Shown: piece after piece, positions 17,212-29,332 of the stretch
Position numbering within the stretch: position 1 is the first letter of the stretch
How the letters are laid out: every line of letters begins with the position of its first letter
Source of the DNA: Mycobacterium parmense
GTDB taxonomy: Bacteria > Actinomycetota > Actinomycetes > Mycobacteriales > Mycobacteriaceae
Assembly (NCBI RefSeq): GCF_010730575.1
Contig: NZ_AP022614.1
Coordinates: 1,736,001-1,800,000 of the forward strand
DNA length: 64,000 nt
Direction: 5' to 3'
Notes under the pieces: model-generated
What the model saw: only the letters and a program-made list of their open reading frames with translations
Databases searched by the model: none
What the model was told of the DNA's origin: nothing
Program-made: the position numbers and the translations under genes

Positions 17212-17964
17212 ATGGATCTGAAGCGACGGCTCCCTCTGCTGCGGTGGTCGGTGTGGCGAATGGCCGCCGGGGCCCGCAACATCACCACCACCGGCCAGAT
17301 CGGTGACGGACGCGAGGCCGCCGCCGTGGACTACGTCCTGGCCCATGCCAGGCCCGGCGACATCGACGACGTGCTGAGCGCCATCGACACGTTCGCCTAC
17401 GAGAAGTCGATGCTGATCAACGTCGGCGACGAGAAGGGGCTGCTGCTCGACGCCGCGGTGCGACGCGCCAATCCCGCGCTGGCGCTCGAACTGGGAACCT
17501 ACTGCGGCTACGGCGCCCTGAGGATCGCCCGGGCCGCCCCGAACGCGAAGGTCTACTCTGTCGAACTCGCCGAGGCCAACGCCGCCAACGCCCGCCGGAT
17601 CTGGACCCACGCGGGCGTCGCCGACCGGGTGACATGCGTCGTCGGGACCATCGGCGACGGCGGGCGCACCCTGGACACGCTGGCGAGCAAGCACGGATTC
17701 ACCTCGGGCGCATTGGATTTCGTATTCCTCGACCACGACAAGGACGCCTACCTGGACGACCTGAAGAGCATCCTGGAACGGGGGTGGCTGCGGCCGGGAT
17801 CGATTGTGGTCGCCGACAACGTCCGGGTGCCCGGCGCGCCGAAGTACCGCGAGTACATGCGCCAGCAGCAGGGCACGCTGTGGAACACGAAGGAACACAA
17901 GGCGCACCTGGAGTACCAGTCGTTGGTGTCCGACCTGGTGTTGGAGTCCGAGTACCTGGCCTGA
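17212..17964 (+). CDS. class I O-methyltransferase, catechol type
   Basis: This 250-residue AdoMet-dependent methyltransferase has the glycine motif ELGTYCGYGALRIA at 93-106, VYSVELAEANA near 114-124, the metal ligands in FLDHDKDAY (Asp174, Asp176) and VVADNV (Asp202, Asn203). This is the arrangement of catechol O-methyltransferases that methylate a vicinal hydroxyl with a divalent cation. The substrate is unknown. The gene is alone on the plus strand between the ParA-like gene and xerD and stops six bases before the convergent xerD stop. The ATG at 17212 is preferred over a frame extending upstream that lacks homology. Confidence 0.88.
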   Translation: MDLKRRLPLLRWSVWRMAAGARNITTTGQIGDGREAAAVDYVLAHARPGDIDDVLSAIDTFAYEKSMLINVGDEKGLLLDAAVRRANPALALELGTYCGYGALRIARAAPNAKVYSVELAEANAANARRIWTHAGVADRVTCVVGTIGDGGRTLDTLASKHGFTSGALDFVFLDHDKDAYLDDLKSILERGWLRPGSIVVADNVRVPGAPKYREYMRQQQGTLWNTKEHKAHLEYQSLVSDLVLESEYLA

Positions 17965-17970
17965 GCCCGC

Positions 17971-18917
17971 TCACTGCGCTCGCGGGTGGGCTCCCGCCCA
18001 CACCTCGCGCAACGCGTGCACGGTGACCATGGTGTAGATCTGCGTCGTCGTCACCGAGGCGTGACCCAGCAGCTCCTGCACCACGCGGACGTCGGCCCCA
18101 CCCTCCAGCAGGTGGGTGGCGAACGAATGCCGCAGCATGTGCGGAGACACACCCGAGGTGATGCCGGCCCGCTCGGCGGCGTCCTGCAGCACCTGCCACG
18201 CGCTCTGCCGCGACAACCGCCCGCCGCGCGCATTGAGGAAGATGGCCGGCGTCGCCGACACCTGCCGGCCCCGCCGCGCCAGCTCGGGACGGCCCCGCAC
18301 CAGGTAGGCGTCCAGCGCCTGCACGGCGGGACGGCCCACCGGCACCAGCCGCTGCTTGCCGCCCTTGCCGCTGAGCAACACCGATCGGGCGTGGGTGTCG
18401 ACGTCGTCGACGTCGAGGCCGACGGCCTCCGAGATCCGCGCGCCGGTGCTGTACAGCAACTCGAGCAGCGCACGGTTGCGCAGCGTCAGCGGGCCGTCGG
18501 CCGGGCTGTCGCCACCCGCGCCCTCCAGCAGGGCGAGCACCTCGTCGATGGTCAGGCTCTTGGGCAGCCGCCGTCCCGGAGTCGGCGGCCTGACCGCCCG
18601 CGCCACGTCGAGCTCGGCGAGTCCCTCGGCCGCGGCAAACCGGTGCAGGCCGCGCACCGCGATCAGCGCCCTTGCCGCCGAGACGGCGGACAGCGCCGCG
18701 GCGCCCGAATCGGGGTCGCCGCGGCGCAACGCCACCAGGAACTCGCTGACGTCGTCCTCCCCCACCTTGGCCAGGTCGTGAATCCCGCGGTCCGACAGGT
18801 GCTTTGAGTAGCGGCGCAGATCGCGCCGATAGGAGCTCAAGGTGTTGGCCGCGACGCCCCGCTCGATGGTGAGGTGGTCGAGATAGCCCTGGAGTTGAGT
18901 CTCCAGGGTCAGCGTCG

Positions 18918-18921
<4 letters not shown>
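17971..18921 (-). CDS. xerD: tyrosine recombinase XerD
   Basis: This 316-residue recombinase resolves chromosome dimers at dif. It has an N-terminal SAM-like core-binding domain (1-105) and a catalytic domain with the full set: Arg162 in STGARISE, Lys186 in GKGGKQR, His261-x-x-Arg264, His287 in LLGHAS and the nucleophile Tyr296. It is adjacent to the Nudix gene and pyrG, the order known from M. tuberculosis. The GTG start overlaps the Nudix stop by 4 nt. Confidence 0.95.
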
Positions 18922-21330
<2,409 letters not shown>

Positions 21331-21428
21331 TCAACCTGGCGATTGACCAGATGGGCCTGCCGACCCACGGAAACCCACCCTAACATCCACCACGCTATGT
21401 GGTGGGGAACACGCCCGCCACTTCAGAT

Positions 21429-22373
21429 TTACTGAGGCACTGTGATCGACGTCGCCCCGTGCCCGGTGCCGTACTGCCCGACGTGGCCGCCGTTGATCAG
21501 GTCGTGCAGGCCCAGGACGGCGGTGATGCGGCCGGGGGCGACGTCGATGTCGTCGACGGTGCTGACCGCGGAATTCATGCCGGCGTCGGCGCGGGCCACG
21601 GCCACCGCCGCCCCGCCCGTCGCCGAGCCGTCGCGACCGGCGAGCAGGGCACCGGAGCCGTGCGGCGCCAGCGCGGCCGAGAAGCGCGCCACGCTGACTC
21701 CCTGGTTGCCGGCGTCCTGGGGCAGCGCGCCCCCGGTGACGATCAGCGCGGCGTTGGCCGCGCCCAGGTGCTCGCTGGGCTGGTAGGTGATGAAGCCGGT
21801 GTCGCGCAGCGCCGCCAGGACGGTGTCGCGCTGGGGATCATCGACTGGCGGGACCGCGGGGTTGGCGTTGACCATCAAAGCGATGCCCAGCAGGTCGCCG
21901 GCCTGCGAGCCCTGGTCGACCAGCTTGGTGCTCAACTGCTGGCCGGCCGGCAGGATCGACGAGTTCACCACCGTCTGCAGCTTCTCGGCGGAATTGGCGT
22001 CGACGAATTCCTGCGTCAGCGACACCGTGCCGGTGATGGTGCCGCCGGCCTGGCCGATGAACTTCGAGACCGCGGCGACGTCGTCGTCCCTGGCGTCCGG
22101 GGTGCGGAACACCACCACCGACTTGCCGCCCAGCGCGTCGTGCACGATGCGGCCAACCAGTTGGTTGTCGAAATTGTTTGCGGCGCTGAGCTTCTCGTTC
22201 AGTACGTTCTTCTGGTCGTTGAGCCCGCTGATCTGCGTGTACAGGTCGCGCTTCTCGTCACGCAGGCTGGAGAGCAGGGTGTCCGACAGAAAGCCGGAAC
22301 CCAGGACCACCCCCACGGCCAGCGCCAGGAAGACCGCGGCGAGTGAGAGCGCGTGTTGGCGTAACGAGATCAT
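21429..22373 (-). CDS. mctB: MctB/SteB-like envelope protein
   Basis: This 314-residue protein has one N-terminal hydrophobic segment (about 9-28, LSLAAVFLALAVGVVLGSG), a coiled-coil-like stretch at 36-66 (LRDEKRDLYTQISGLNDQ), then an extracytoplasmic mixed domain. Its M. tuberculosis counterpart is MctB, described as an outer-membrane copper-efflux channel component. The corynebacterial counterpart is SteB, which with SteA affects septal cell-wall assembly. The C-terminal repeat of Gly/Ala segments is soluble in character. It follows steA by 24 bp on the same strand, and the two are expected to act together. Confidence 0.88.
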   Translation of the reverse strand: MISLRQHALSLAAVFLALAVGVVLGSGFLSDTLLSSLRDEKRDLYTQISGLNDQKNVLNEKLSAANNFDNQLVGRIVHDALGGKSVVVFRTPDARDDDVAAVSKFIGQAGGTITGTVSLTQEFVDANSAEKLQTVVNSSILPAGQQLSTKLVDQGSQAGDLLGIALMVNANPAVPPVDDPQRDTVLAALRDTGFITYQPSEHLGAANAALIVTGGALPQDAGNQGVSVARFSAALAPHGSGALLAGRDGSATGGAAVAVARADAGMNSAVSTVDDIDVAPGRITAVLGLHDLINGGHVGQYGTGHGATSITVPQ

Positions 22374-22397
22374 GTGCGTGAACGCCCCCCGCGGTAG

Positions 22398-23579
22398 TTA
22401 CGTCACCCACTTCTGCACCATCACGCAGAAGTGGTTCCAGTACTCGGTGACCCACTGCAGCACCACCCCGTCGGTGCGTGACACCCACAGGGCCACGATG
22501 ACGGCGATCAGCATCGTCAGGGCCAGCAGCGCGATGGCGCCCGCCGAGATGTGGTTGCGGTACAGGGTGGCCACCGCCTTGGCATCGACCACCTTCTCCC
22601 CCACCCGCAGCCGGGTGAGGAAGGTCGAGGGGTTGCTCTGCGAGCGGGTCCGGTCGAAGAACGTCTCGATGTTGGCGGTGTGCCCGGCCGTCACGAGCAG
22701 CGCGGCGCCGTGGTGGTCGGCCAGCAGCAGAGCCAGGTCGACCGCCGAGCCCGCGGCCGGGAACGTCATCGCCCCGACGCCGAGGTCCTGGATCCGCTCC
22801 AGCCCCGGTGCGTGGCCGTCCGCGTCGGCGGGCAGCACCACCTGGGCGCCGCACTTGAGGGCCTCGGCGCTGATGTGGTCGGGGTCGCCGACGATGATCT
22901 GCGGCCGGTAGCCCGCCCTGCGCAGGACGTCCGCGCCCGTCCCCACGCCGATGAGCACCGGCTGGTACTCCTTGATGAACGGCTTGAGGGACTTCAGGTC
23001 GTCCTCGGCGCTGGGCTCGTCGGCGACGACCACCACGTGCCGGCGGCGCAGGTCCACGTCGACGTCGGGGATGCCGATGCCGTCGATCAGCAGCGGGCTC
23101 TCGCTCTTGATGAACTCAATCGTGTTGCCCGCGAACGCCTCCAGGTGGGCGGCCAGTCCGCTCTTGGCCTCGCGCATCAGGTCGGCGATGTCGTGGTCGG
23201 TGCGCTCGGTGCCGCGGACGAGGCGGCGGTCGCCGGAGTACACGCCGCCCTCGTGCAGGCGGATCTTGGCGCCGTCCTTGACCTTCTTGAAGACGTCGGG
23301 CCCGGTCTCGTCGATCAGCGTGACCCCGTTGTTGACCAGCACCTCCGGACCGAGGTTGGGGTAGCGGCCCGAGACCGACGGCGACGCGTTGACGACGGCG
23401 GCGATGTCGGCTTCCACCAGCGCGTCGGCCGTGATGCGGTCCAGGTCCAGGACGTCGAGCACCACGATGTCGCCGGGGCACACCCTGCGCAGCAGTCGGT
23501 CGATATTGCGGTCTACCCGGGCGGTGCCGGTGAGGCCGGGCCGGGTGGGGTTACGGGAGAGGAGGCCTGACATCTTCAT
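22398..23579 (-). CDS. steA: SteA-like cytokinetic-ring protein
   Basis: In this 393-residue protein the cytoplasmic part (1-340) is a thiamin-pyrophosphokinase-like fold with VVVADEPSAEDDLKSLKPF, then LIGVGTGADVLRRAGY and VGDPDHIS. A single membrane helix lies near 345-368 (AIALLALTMLIAVIVALWV), followed by a short extracytoplasmic tail. It is known in Corynebacterium as SteA, which acts with SteB in cell division and envelope stability. The ATG at 23579 aligns with the recalled M. tuberculosis start; the next in-frame ATG is two codons later with GAGG better placed. Confidence 0.9.
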   Translation of the reverse strand: MKMSGLLSRNPTRPGLTGTARVDRNIDRLLRRVCPGDIVVLDVLDLDRITADALVEADIAAVVNASPSVSGRYPNLGPEVLVNNGVTLIDETGPDVFKKVKDGAKIRLHEGGVYSGDRRLVRGTERTDHDIADLMREAKSGLAAHLEAFAGNTIEFIKSESPLLIDGIGIPDVDVDLRRRHVVVVADEPSAEDDLKSLKPFIKEYQPVLIGVGTGADVLRRAGYRPQIIVGDPDHISAEALKCGAQVVLPADADGHAPGLERIQDLGVGAMTFPAAGSAVDLALLLADHHGAALLVTAGHTANIETFFDRTRSQSNPSTFLTRLRVGEKVVDAKAVATLYRNHISAGAIALLALTMLIAVIVALWVSRTDGVVLQWVTEYWNHFCVMVQKWVT

Positions 23580-23764
23580 GGGCCTCGATTCTGTCGGTGA
23601 AGGCCCGGGCCGGGGCGGAGGCGCGCCGTAACATCAGCCACAGAAGTTATCTAGAGTCCCATTAGTCACAGGAGCGTCTCGCTTCCGTTGCGCGAGGGTC
23701 CGCAAATGCACGGGCTGCGCGGCGTGTCGTTGTACAGACACGCGCGCTCGCGGAATCGGGGGCG

Positions 23765-25516
23765 TCAGGCCTGGTCGTTCTGCGCCGTGTCGAGCAGTTC
23801 GCGGGCGTGGGCGCGGCCGCTGTCGGACTCGCCCAGCCCGGCCATCATGCGCGCCAGCTCGGCGACGCGCTCGTCACCGGTCACCGTCCGCACCACGCTG
23901 GTCCCCTTGGGCCCGGCGCCGTGCACCACCAGGTGCACGTCGGCGTAGGCCGCCACCTGCGGCAGGTGCGTGACGACGATGACCTGATGCGTGCGCGCCA
24001 GCCGCGCCAACCGCCGCCCGATCTGCACCGCGGCCCGCCCGCCGACGCCGGCGTCGACCTCGTCGAAAACCATGGTGGTGCCCGCCGCGGAGGCGGCCAG
24101 CACCACCTCCAGCGCCAACATCACCCGGGACAGCTCGCCACCCGAGGCGCTCTTGGCCAGCGGCAGCTGATCCATCCCGCGGTGTGCGGCGAAGCCGAAC
24201 TCGACCTGGTCGACACCGTCGGCGCCGGCCCGGGCCAGCTCGCCCGAGGGCAGCCGCAGCGCCGCGGGATCGTCGGGATCCGGCGCGACGTCGGGAGTCA
24301 CGTCGATGCTGAACTGCGCGTCGGCCATCGCGAGGCCGGACAGCTCGGCGGTGACCTCCTTGGCGAGCCGCTTGGCGGCCTTACGCCGGATCGCACTGAG
24401 ATCAGTTGCGGCCTCTGCCAATTCGCGGGCGAGCTCGTCGACCCGGGCGCCCAGCACCGCGAGGCCCTCCTCGGAGACGTCGAGCTGGGCCAGCCGTTGC
24501 CGCGACTCCTGCGCCCAGGCGAGCACCCCGTCGATGTCCGCGGCGTACTTGCGGGTCAGCGTCCGCAGTTCGCCCTGCCGGGCCAGCCTGGACTCCAGCG
24601 CGCTCGCGTCGACCGGCAGCTCGTCGAGGTATCCGCTCAGGTCGCGGCCCGCCTCGACCACCACGGTCAGCACCTCGCCGATCTGGCCGGCCAGCGCCAG
24701 CAGCTTCGCGTCGTCGGTCGATTCCAGCGCGGCCCTGGCCTTCCCGAGACAATCGATGGCGCTGAAGCCGGCGCCGTCGGCGTCCTCGGCGGACAGGGCC
24801 GCGCGGGCCGTGGCCGCCGCATCGCGCAGCGTGTCCAGCTCGGAGAGCCGCACGATCTCGGCAACCAGCGCGTCATCCTCGCCGGGTTGCGGGTCCACGG
24901 CGTCGATCTCGTTGAGGGCGAAACTCAGCCGGTCGGCCTCCAGGGCGAGCTCGCGCATGCGGTTGCGCCGGTCGAACAGGTCGCGCCGCGCCGACAGCCA
25001 CGCGTCGCGTAGTTTGCCGTAGCGCTCCAGCGCGGGCCCCGCCTTGGCGAAGCGGTCCAGCGCGCCGCGTTGCTCCTCCGGCCGCATCAGCCGCAGCTGG
25101 TCGTTCTGCCCGTGCAAGGTCAGCAGCCCGGTGGTGAAGTCGCCCAGCGACTTCGCGGGCACGCTGCGGCCGCCGAGGAAGGCCCGCGACGGCCCGTCAC
25201 GGCTCACCGAGCGCAGGGCGATCACGCTGCCGTCCTCGTCGCGCTCGGCCCCCGACGCGTCCAGGATCGCGTCCAGCGCGGCCACCGATGAATCGTCGAG
25301 ATCCGTTGTGCTGAACCGCCCCTCGACGACGGCGCGCTCGGAGCCCGACCGCACCCGGGTGGGGTCGGCGCGCGCGCCGCCGAGCAGGTGCAGCCCGGTC
25401 ACCACCATCGTCTTGCCGGTGCCGGTCTCGCCGGTCAGGACGGTGAGCCCGCGGCCGAACTCCCCGACCGCGGCGCTGATCGCCCCGAGCGACTCGATGC
25501 GGATTTCGGTCAGCAT
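23765..25516 (-). CDS. recN: DNA repair protein RecN
   Basis: This is a 583-residue SMC-like ATPase for double-strand-break repair. The Walker A motif GETGTGKT is at 29-36. A long helical arm (about 155-380) contains the usual heptads. The C-terminal half holds the ABC signature SASGGELSR, a Walker B TMVFDEVDAGVGG and the RTHQVIVVTHLPQVAAYAD loop. The length is normal. It is in a minus-strand run with nadK and tlyA; the nadK stop lies 24 bp upstream of its ATG. DNA-damage control is likely, but no SOS box was identified. Confidence 0.96.
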   Translation of the reverse strand: MLTEIRIESLGAISAAVGEFGRGLTVLTGETGTGKTMVVTGLHLLGGARADPTRVRSGSERAVVEGRFSTTDLDDSSVAALDAILDASGAERDEDGSVIALRSVSRDGPSRAFLGGRSVPAKSLGDFTTGLLTLHGQNDQLRLMRPEEQRGALDRFAKAGPALERYGKLRDAWLSARRDLFDRRNRMRELALEADRLSFALNEIDAVDPQPGEDDALVAEIVRLSELDTLRDAAATARAALSAEDADGAGFSAIDCLGKARAALESTDDAKLLALAGQIGEVLTVVVEAGRDLSGYLDELPVDASALESRLARQGELRTLTRKYAADIDGVLAWAQESRQRLAQLDVSEEGLAVLGARVDELARELAEAATDLSAIRRKAAKRLAKEVTAELSGLAMADAQFSIDVTPDVAPDPDDPAALRLPSGELARAGADGVDQVEFGFAAHRGMDQLPLAKSASGGELSRVMLALEVVLAASAAGTTMVFDEVDAGVGGRAAVQIGRRLARLARTHQVIVVTHLPQVAAYADVHLVVHGAGPKGTSVVRTVTGDERVAELARMMAGLGESDSGRAHARELLDTAQNDQA

Positions 25517-25540
25517 TCCGTCAGCACCGCGGGCAGGCCG

Positions 25541-26476
25541 TCAGTTCCCGCGCCAACCGGTCACCGGCAACCGGAACTTGCGCACCAGACGGTCGGTGAA
25601 CGGCGCGCTGTCCAGGCGCGCCCACAACACCGACACGTCGCACCGCTTCACCTCGATTCGGCTGCCGGCCGGGATCAGCATCTCGCGGCGGCCGTCGCAG
25701 AACACCAGCGCGTCGTGGCCGTCGGCCTCGACCTCGATGGCGATCGTGGCGGCGGGGCTGGTGACCATGGGGCGCCCGAACAGCGCGTGAGCGTTGTTGG
25801 GCACCACCAGGATTGCCTCGAGGTCGGGCCACAGCACGGGGCCGCCCGCGGAGAAGGCGTAAGCGGTGGAACCGGTGGGCGTCGACACCAGCACCCCGTC
25901 GCAGCCGAAGGTCGACACCGGCCGGCCGTCGATCTCGACGACCACCCCGAGCACACCCAGCCGCGGACCTTTTTCCAGGCTGACCTCGTTGAGTGCCCAG
26001 CCGTGCTCGATGACGCGGCCGCCGTGGCGCACGACCAGGTCGAGGGTCAGGCGGTTCTCCACCCGGTAGTCGCGCGCGACGACGTGTTCGAGCACCCGGT
26101 CGATGGCCTCGGCCTCGGCCTCGGCGAGGAACCCGATCCGGCCCAGATTGACGCCGAGCACCGGGATTTCGGCGTTGCGGGCAAGTTCGGCGGCCCGCAG
26201 GAAAGTGCCGTCCCCGCCGAGCACCAGGACCAGTTCGCACCCCTCGGCCGCCCGGGGGTCGGCGTCGACCACCTCGATCTCGACCCCCATCTCGCGGATG
26301 TCGTCGGGCAATACCTGCACCGTGCCGCGGTCGACGGCCTCCGCTGACAACACGCGCAGCGCAATCCCATTGTCGTGCAAGACTTTCTGGACGCGTCGCG
26401 CCGTCTCGGTGGCCTCGCCGCGGCCGGTGTGCACCACCATCAGCACGGTTCGGCGCGCCGTCGTCTCAGAAGTCAC
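25541..26476 (-). CDS. nadK: NAD kinase
   Basis: This 311-residue enzyme makes NADP from NAD using ATP or polyphosphate. The catalytic GGDGT is at 87-91, the NAD-binding [10 protein letters not shown] segment near 171-180, and [16 protein letters not shown] closer to the C-terminus. The start is the GTG at 26476, which overlaps the tlyA stop (GTGA). The frame upstream of it is shadow of tlyA. It lies in the tlyA-nadK-recN order common to mycobacteria. Confidence 0.96.
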   Translation of the reverse strand: MTSETTARRTVLMVVHTGRGEATETARRVQKVLHDNGIALRVLSAEAVDRGTVQVLPDDIREMGVEIEVVDADPRAAEGCELVLVLGGDGTFLRAAELARNAEIPVLGVNLGRIGFLAEAEAEAIDRVLEHVVARDYRVENRLTLDLVVRHGGRVIEHGWALNEVSLEKGPRLGVLGVVVEIDGRPVSTFGCDGVLVSTPTGSTAYAFSAGGPVLWPDLEAILVVPNNAHALFGRPMVTSPAATIAIEVEADGHDALVFCDGRREMLIPAGSRIEVKRCDVSVLWARLDSAPFTDRLVRKFRLPVTGWRGN

Positions 26477-27282
26477 CGGGGCCCCTCCCGCACGGCGCGC
26501 CGCACCGCATCCACCAGCTTGTCGTCGGTCAGCGCGCCGTCCGTACCGGCCCGCAGCCACAGAAAGTATTCGACATTGCCCGACGGGCCCGGCAGCGGGC
26601 TGGCGGCGACGCCCACGGGATGCCAGCTCAACTCTTCGGCCCGGCGAGCGACGGCCAGCACCGCGTCGGCCCGCAGCTCGGGGTCGTGGACCACCCCGCC
26701 CGCGCCGACCTGCCCCCTGCCCACCTCGAACTGTGGCTTCACCATGGGAACGATATCCGCGCCCGGGCAGGCGCATCCAGCGAGCGCCGGCAACACGGTG
26801 GCCAGCGAGATGAACGACAGGTCGGCGACCACCAGGTCGACCGGGCCGCCGATGGCCGCGGGCGACAGGTCGCGGGCGTTGGTGCGCTCGACGACGGTGA
26901 CCCGCGGATCGCAGCGCAGGGGCCAGGCCAGCTGCCCGTAGCCGACGTCGACGGCGACCACGTGGGCCGCGCCGCGGTCCAGCAACACCTCGGTGAACCC
27001 GCCGGTGGACGCGCCGGCGTCCAGACAGCGCCGGCCCGCCACGGGAATCCCGAACGTATCCAGCGCACCGATGAGTTTGTGGGCGCCGCGGGATACCCAG
27101 CTGCGTCCGGTGTCGGCGGCGACGGTCAGGGCCGCGGTGGCGGCGACGGCGGTGGCGGGCTTGAGCGCGGGCATTCCGTCGATGCTGACCTTGCCCGCGC
27201 TGATCAACTCGGCGGCCTGCTGGCGGGACCGCGCGAGGCCGCGGCGGACCAGTTCGGCGTCAACGCGGGCATGTCGAGACAC
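26473..27282 (-). CDS. tlyA: rRNA 2'-O-methyltransferase TlyA (hemolysin family)
   Basis: In this 269-residue protein an S4 domain occupies about 5-65 ([20 protein letters not shown]). An FtsJ-like Rossmann domain follows, with the AdoMet loop [10 protein letters not shown] at 87-96, VVADLSF and MVKPQFE. TlyA 2'-O-methylates 16S and 23S rRNA at sites that influence capreomycin binding, and has been called a hemolysin. The GTG start at 27282 is eight bases after the stop of the small upstream gene. Confidence 0.95.
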   Translation of the reverse strand: MSRHARVDAELVRRGLARSRQQAAELISAGKVSIDGMPALKPATAVAATAALTVAADTGRSWVSRGAHKLIGALDTFGIPVAGRRCLDAGASTGGFTEVLLDRGAAHVVAVDVGYGQLAWPLRCDPRVTVVERTNARDLSPAAIGGPVDLVVADLSFISLATVLPALAGCACPGADIVPMVKPQFEVGRGQVGAGGVVHDPELRADAVLAVARRAEELSWHPVGVAASPLPGPSGNVEYFLWLRAGTDGALTDDKLVDAVRRAVREGPR

Positions 27283-27290
27283 GCGGGCAC

Positions 27291-27476
27291 TCAGCCCTTC
27301 TCCGCCGACTCCAGCGCGGCCAGCAGCACGTCGTGCGCCTCCGAAAGGCGGCGGGCGATCTCCTCGAGCTCGGCCAGCGACGGACCGTCCTCGGCGGAAT
27401 CCGGGTTCTGCGGGTCGGGCAGCCGGGCGAGCAGGGAGTCTATTTCAGCGCGAATCTGAGCGGGATCGATAGTCAT
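27291..27476 (-). CDS. small acidic protein, 61 aa
   Basis: A 61-residue acidic helical protein (SLAELEEIARRLSEAHDVLLAAL) lies between the HAD phosphatase and tlyA, in the place of the small M. tuberculosis gene between them. It is probably a two-helix protein. No function is known. The spacing of eight bases to tlyA suggests co-translation. Confidence 0.8.
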   Translation of the reverse strand: MTIDPAQIRAEIDSLLARLPDPQNPDSAEDGPSLAELEEIARRLSEAHDVLLAALESAEKG

Positions 27477-27499
27477 TGCGTTTCCACGCTAGTCATCCG

Positions 27500-28519
27500 C
27501 TACCCGCCGTGCACCAACGACCAGCGCTGCAGCGCGTCGCGGGCCCGCCCGTCGGCGGCCTCGATGCGCACCGGCGGCCCGCCGGGCTGGGCTTTCCACA
27601 CCTCCCACGCGACCGCGCGGACGACAGCCAGGCCGTCGTCGTCACGGTCGTCGCCGGCGCCGTTGGCGCCGACGGTCACCACGCCGGCGCGCAGTTCGGC
27701 GCGCCAGCCCCGCTGTGGGCCCACCTGCAACCGCGTCGCGTCGGCATGCAGCGAGCGCAGGTCGTGGCCGATGTAGGTGGGCCGATGGTCGGGCCGGGCA
27801 TACACGGCGTCACGCGCGGTGTTGACGCCGGTCAACACCATCAGGCTGGGCAGCCGGGCGGCGTTGGCGCCCTCGATGTCGGTGTCCAGCCGGTCGCCGA
27901 TCACCAGCGGCGCCCGGAAGTCGCCCCGGGCCACCGCGTCGGTCAACAGCCCCGGGGCCGGTTTGCCCGCGACCCGGGGCTCGGCGCCGGTGGCAGCCCG
28001 CAGCGCGGCCACCATGGACCCGTTGCCGGGCAATAGCCCGCGCTCGGTGGGCAGCGTGGGGTCGACGTTTGCCGCCACCCACTGCGCGCCCGACCGGATG
28101 GCCAGCGCGGCCTCGGCCAGTTCCGGCCAGCCGAGGGTCTTCGACAAGCCCTGGACGACGGCCGCCGGGTCGTCGTCGTAGCTGCGCACCGGGCGCAGGC
28201 CCACGGCGGCGACCTCGTCGGCGAGCGCGTCGGTGCCCACGATCAGCACGCGCGAGTTCGCCGGCAGCAGGTTGGACAGCAGGCGGGCCGCGCTTTGCGC
28301 GCTGGTGACGACGTCCGCGCCGGTGGCGGTGAACCCGAGTTCGGTCAGATGCGCGGCGACGTCGTCGGCGCTGCGGGACGCATTGTTGGTGACGAACAGC
28401 TTGCGGCTGCGCACCTCGTCGAGCGACTGCACGGCGCCAACGGTCGGCTGGGCGCCGCGGAAGACCGTGCCGTCCAGGTCGATCAGCAGGCAATCATATT
28501 GCTGTGCAATGGTTTTCAT
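27500..28519 (-). CDS. HAD-superfamily phosphatase, NagD/glycerol-3-phosphate type
   Basis: In this 339-residue hydrolase the nucleophile motif DLDGT sits at 14-18 with Asp14 and Asp16. Motif II is FVTNNAS near 42-48, with a capped middle domain, and motif IV is VIGDRLDTDIEGANAA. Relatives dephosphorylate small phosphates; the M. tuberculosis homologue is a glycerol-3-phosphate phosphatase. A C-terminal extension of about 80 residues (from VGPQRGW) is typical of mycobacterial members. It is followed by the small acidic gene after 23 bp. Confidence 0.9.
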   Translation of the reverse strand: MKTIAQQYDCLLIDLDGTVFRGAQPTVGAVQSLDEVRSRKLFVTNNASRSADDVAAHLTELGFTATGADVVTSAQSAARLLSNLLPANSRVLIVGTDALADEVAAVGLRPVRSYDDDPAAVVQGLSKTLGWPELAEAALAIRSGAQWVAANVDPTLPTERGLLPGNGSMVAALRAATGAEPRVAGKPAPGLLTDAVARGDFRAPLVIGDRLDTDIEGANAARLPSLMVLTGVNTARDAVYARPDHRPTYIGHDLRSLHADATRLQVGPQRGWRAELRAGVVTVGANGAGDDRDDDGLAVVRAVAWEVWKAQPGGPPVRIEAADGRARDALQRWSLVHGG

Positions 28520-28523
28520 GCTC

Positions 28524-29312
28524 TCAACCGAGTTCGCCGGCCCGGTCTTCGGCGTCGGTGACGCCGTCGATGTCGGCGGCCGCCGAGCGCAGAAACCAGT
28601 GCAGCGCTTCGTCGTTGCGGCCCAGCGCCAGCAGCGTGTCGGCGTAGGCGTAGAACAGCCGGGCCGCAGTCGAGCCCCGGCGGTCCGGGTCCAGCTGCGG
28701 CGTGGACAGGACCGTCAGCGCCTGCTCCAGCTGTCCCAGATCCGCACGCGCGCCGGCGGCGACGATGCGCAGCTCGTCGGCGTCGTCGCCCTCGAGCCGG
28801 GCCGCCTCCTCCCCGCGCGCCAACTCGATCGCGCGCTCCGGGCGGCCAAGCCCGCGTTCGCAATCGGCGATCAACGCCAGCAGCGAGGACTTGCTGCCCA
28901 TGCGCTTGGCGGCGCGCAGCTCCGCGAGCGCCTGGGCCCAGTCGCCGGTGTAGTAGGCGGCGATGCCGACGGCCTCGCGGATCGCCGCGATCCTGCTGGA
29001 GCGGGCCCGCGCCGCGCGGGCGTGCTGCAAAGCGGCCTCAGGGTCCTCGTCGAGCAGGGAACCGGCGGCGACCAGGTGGCGCGCGACCGCGTCGGCCGTG
29101 GCGCGGTCCAGGGTGCTTAGTTCGCGCCGCACCTCGGGCGCCAGCTGCCGGGCCTCCACACCTTCCGGGATCGCCGGGCCGTCCTGGGGCTTGGCCTCGG
29201 CGCCCTGGGCGGCGCGGGTTCGCGGCTGCGCCGAACGGGCACGGCCCGGCCCCGACCAGTTGCCGGATCCCGGACGCCGTTCGCCGCTGCGCCCCCGCCT
29301 GTCGTCGACCAC
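28524..29312 (-). CDS. TPR-type helical repeat protein
   Basis: In this 262-residue soluble protein the first 60 residues are basic and disordered, and the rest consists of helix pairs of TPR character (ALQHARAARARSSRIAAIREAV, then YYTGDWAQALAELRAAK, and AYADTLLALGRNDEALHWF). It likely mediates protein contacts. The GTG at 29312 is preferred: the frame runs much further upstream but would cover the DUF732 gene on the same strand with Arg-rich shadow sequence. It ends four bases before the HAD gene starts. Confidence 0.8.
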   Translation of the reverse strand: MVDDRRGRSGERRPGSGNWSGPGRARSAQPRTRAAQGAEAKPQDGPAIPEGVEARQLAPEVRRELSTLDRATADAVARHLVAAGSLLDEDPEAALQHARAARARSSRIAAIREAVGIAAYYTGDWAQALAELRAAKRMGSKSSLLALIADCERGLGRPERAIELARGEEAARLEGDDADELRIVAAGARADLGQLEQALTVLSTPQLDPDRRGSTAARLFYAYADTLLALGRNDEALHWFLRSAAADIDGVTDAEDRAGELG

Positions 29313-29332
29313 GCTGCCGAGAATACGGGCAG

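Noticed and set aside
16976..17291. N-terminal extension of the ParA-like protein
   Set aside because: The first 105 residues of the longer frame are Arg-rich and unlike ParA proteins; the ATG at 16976 gives a normal length.
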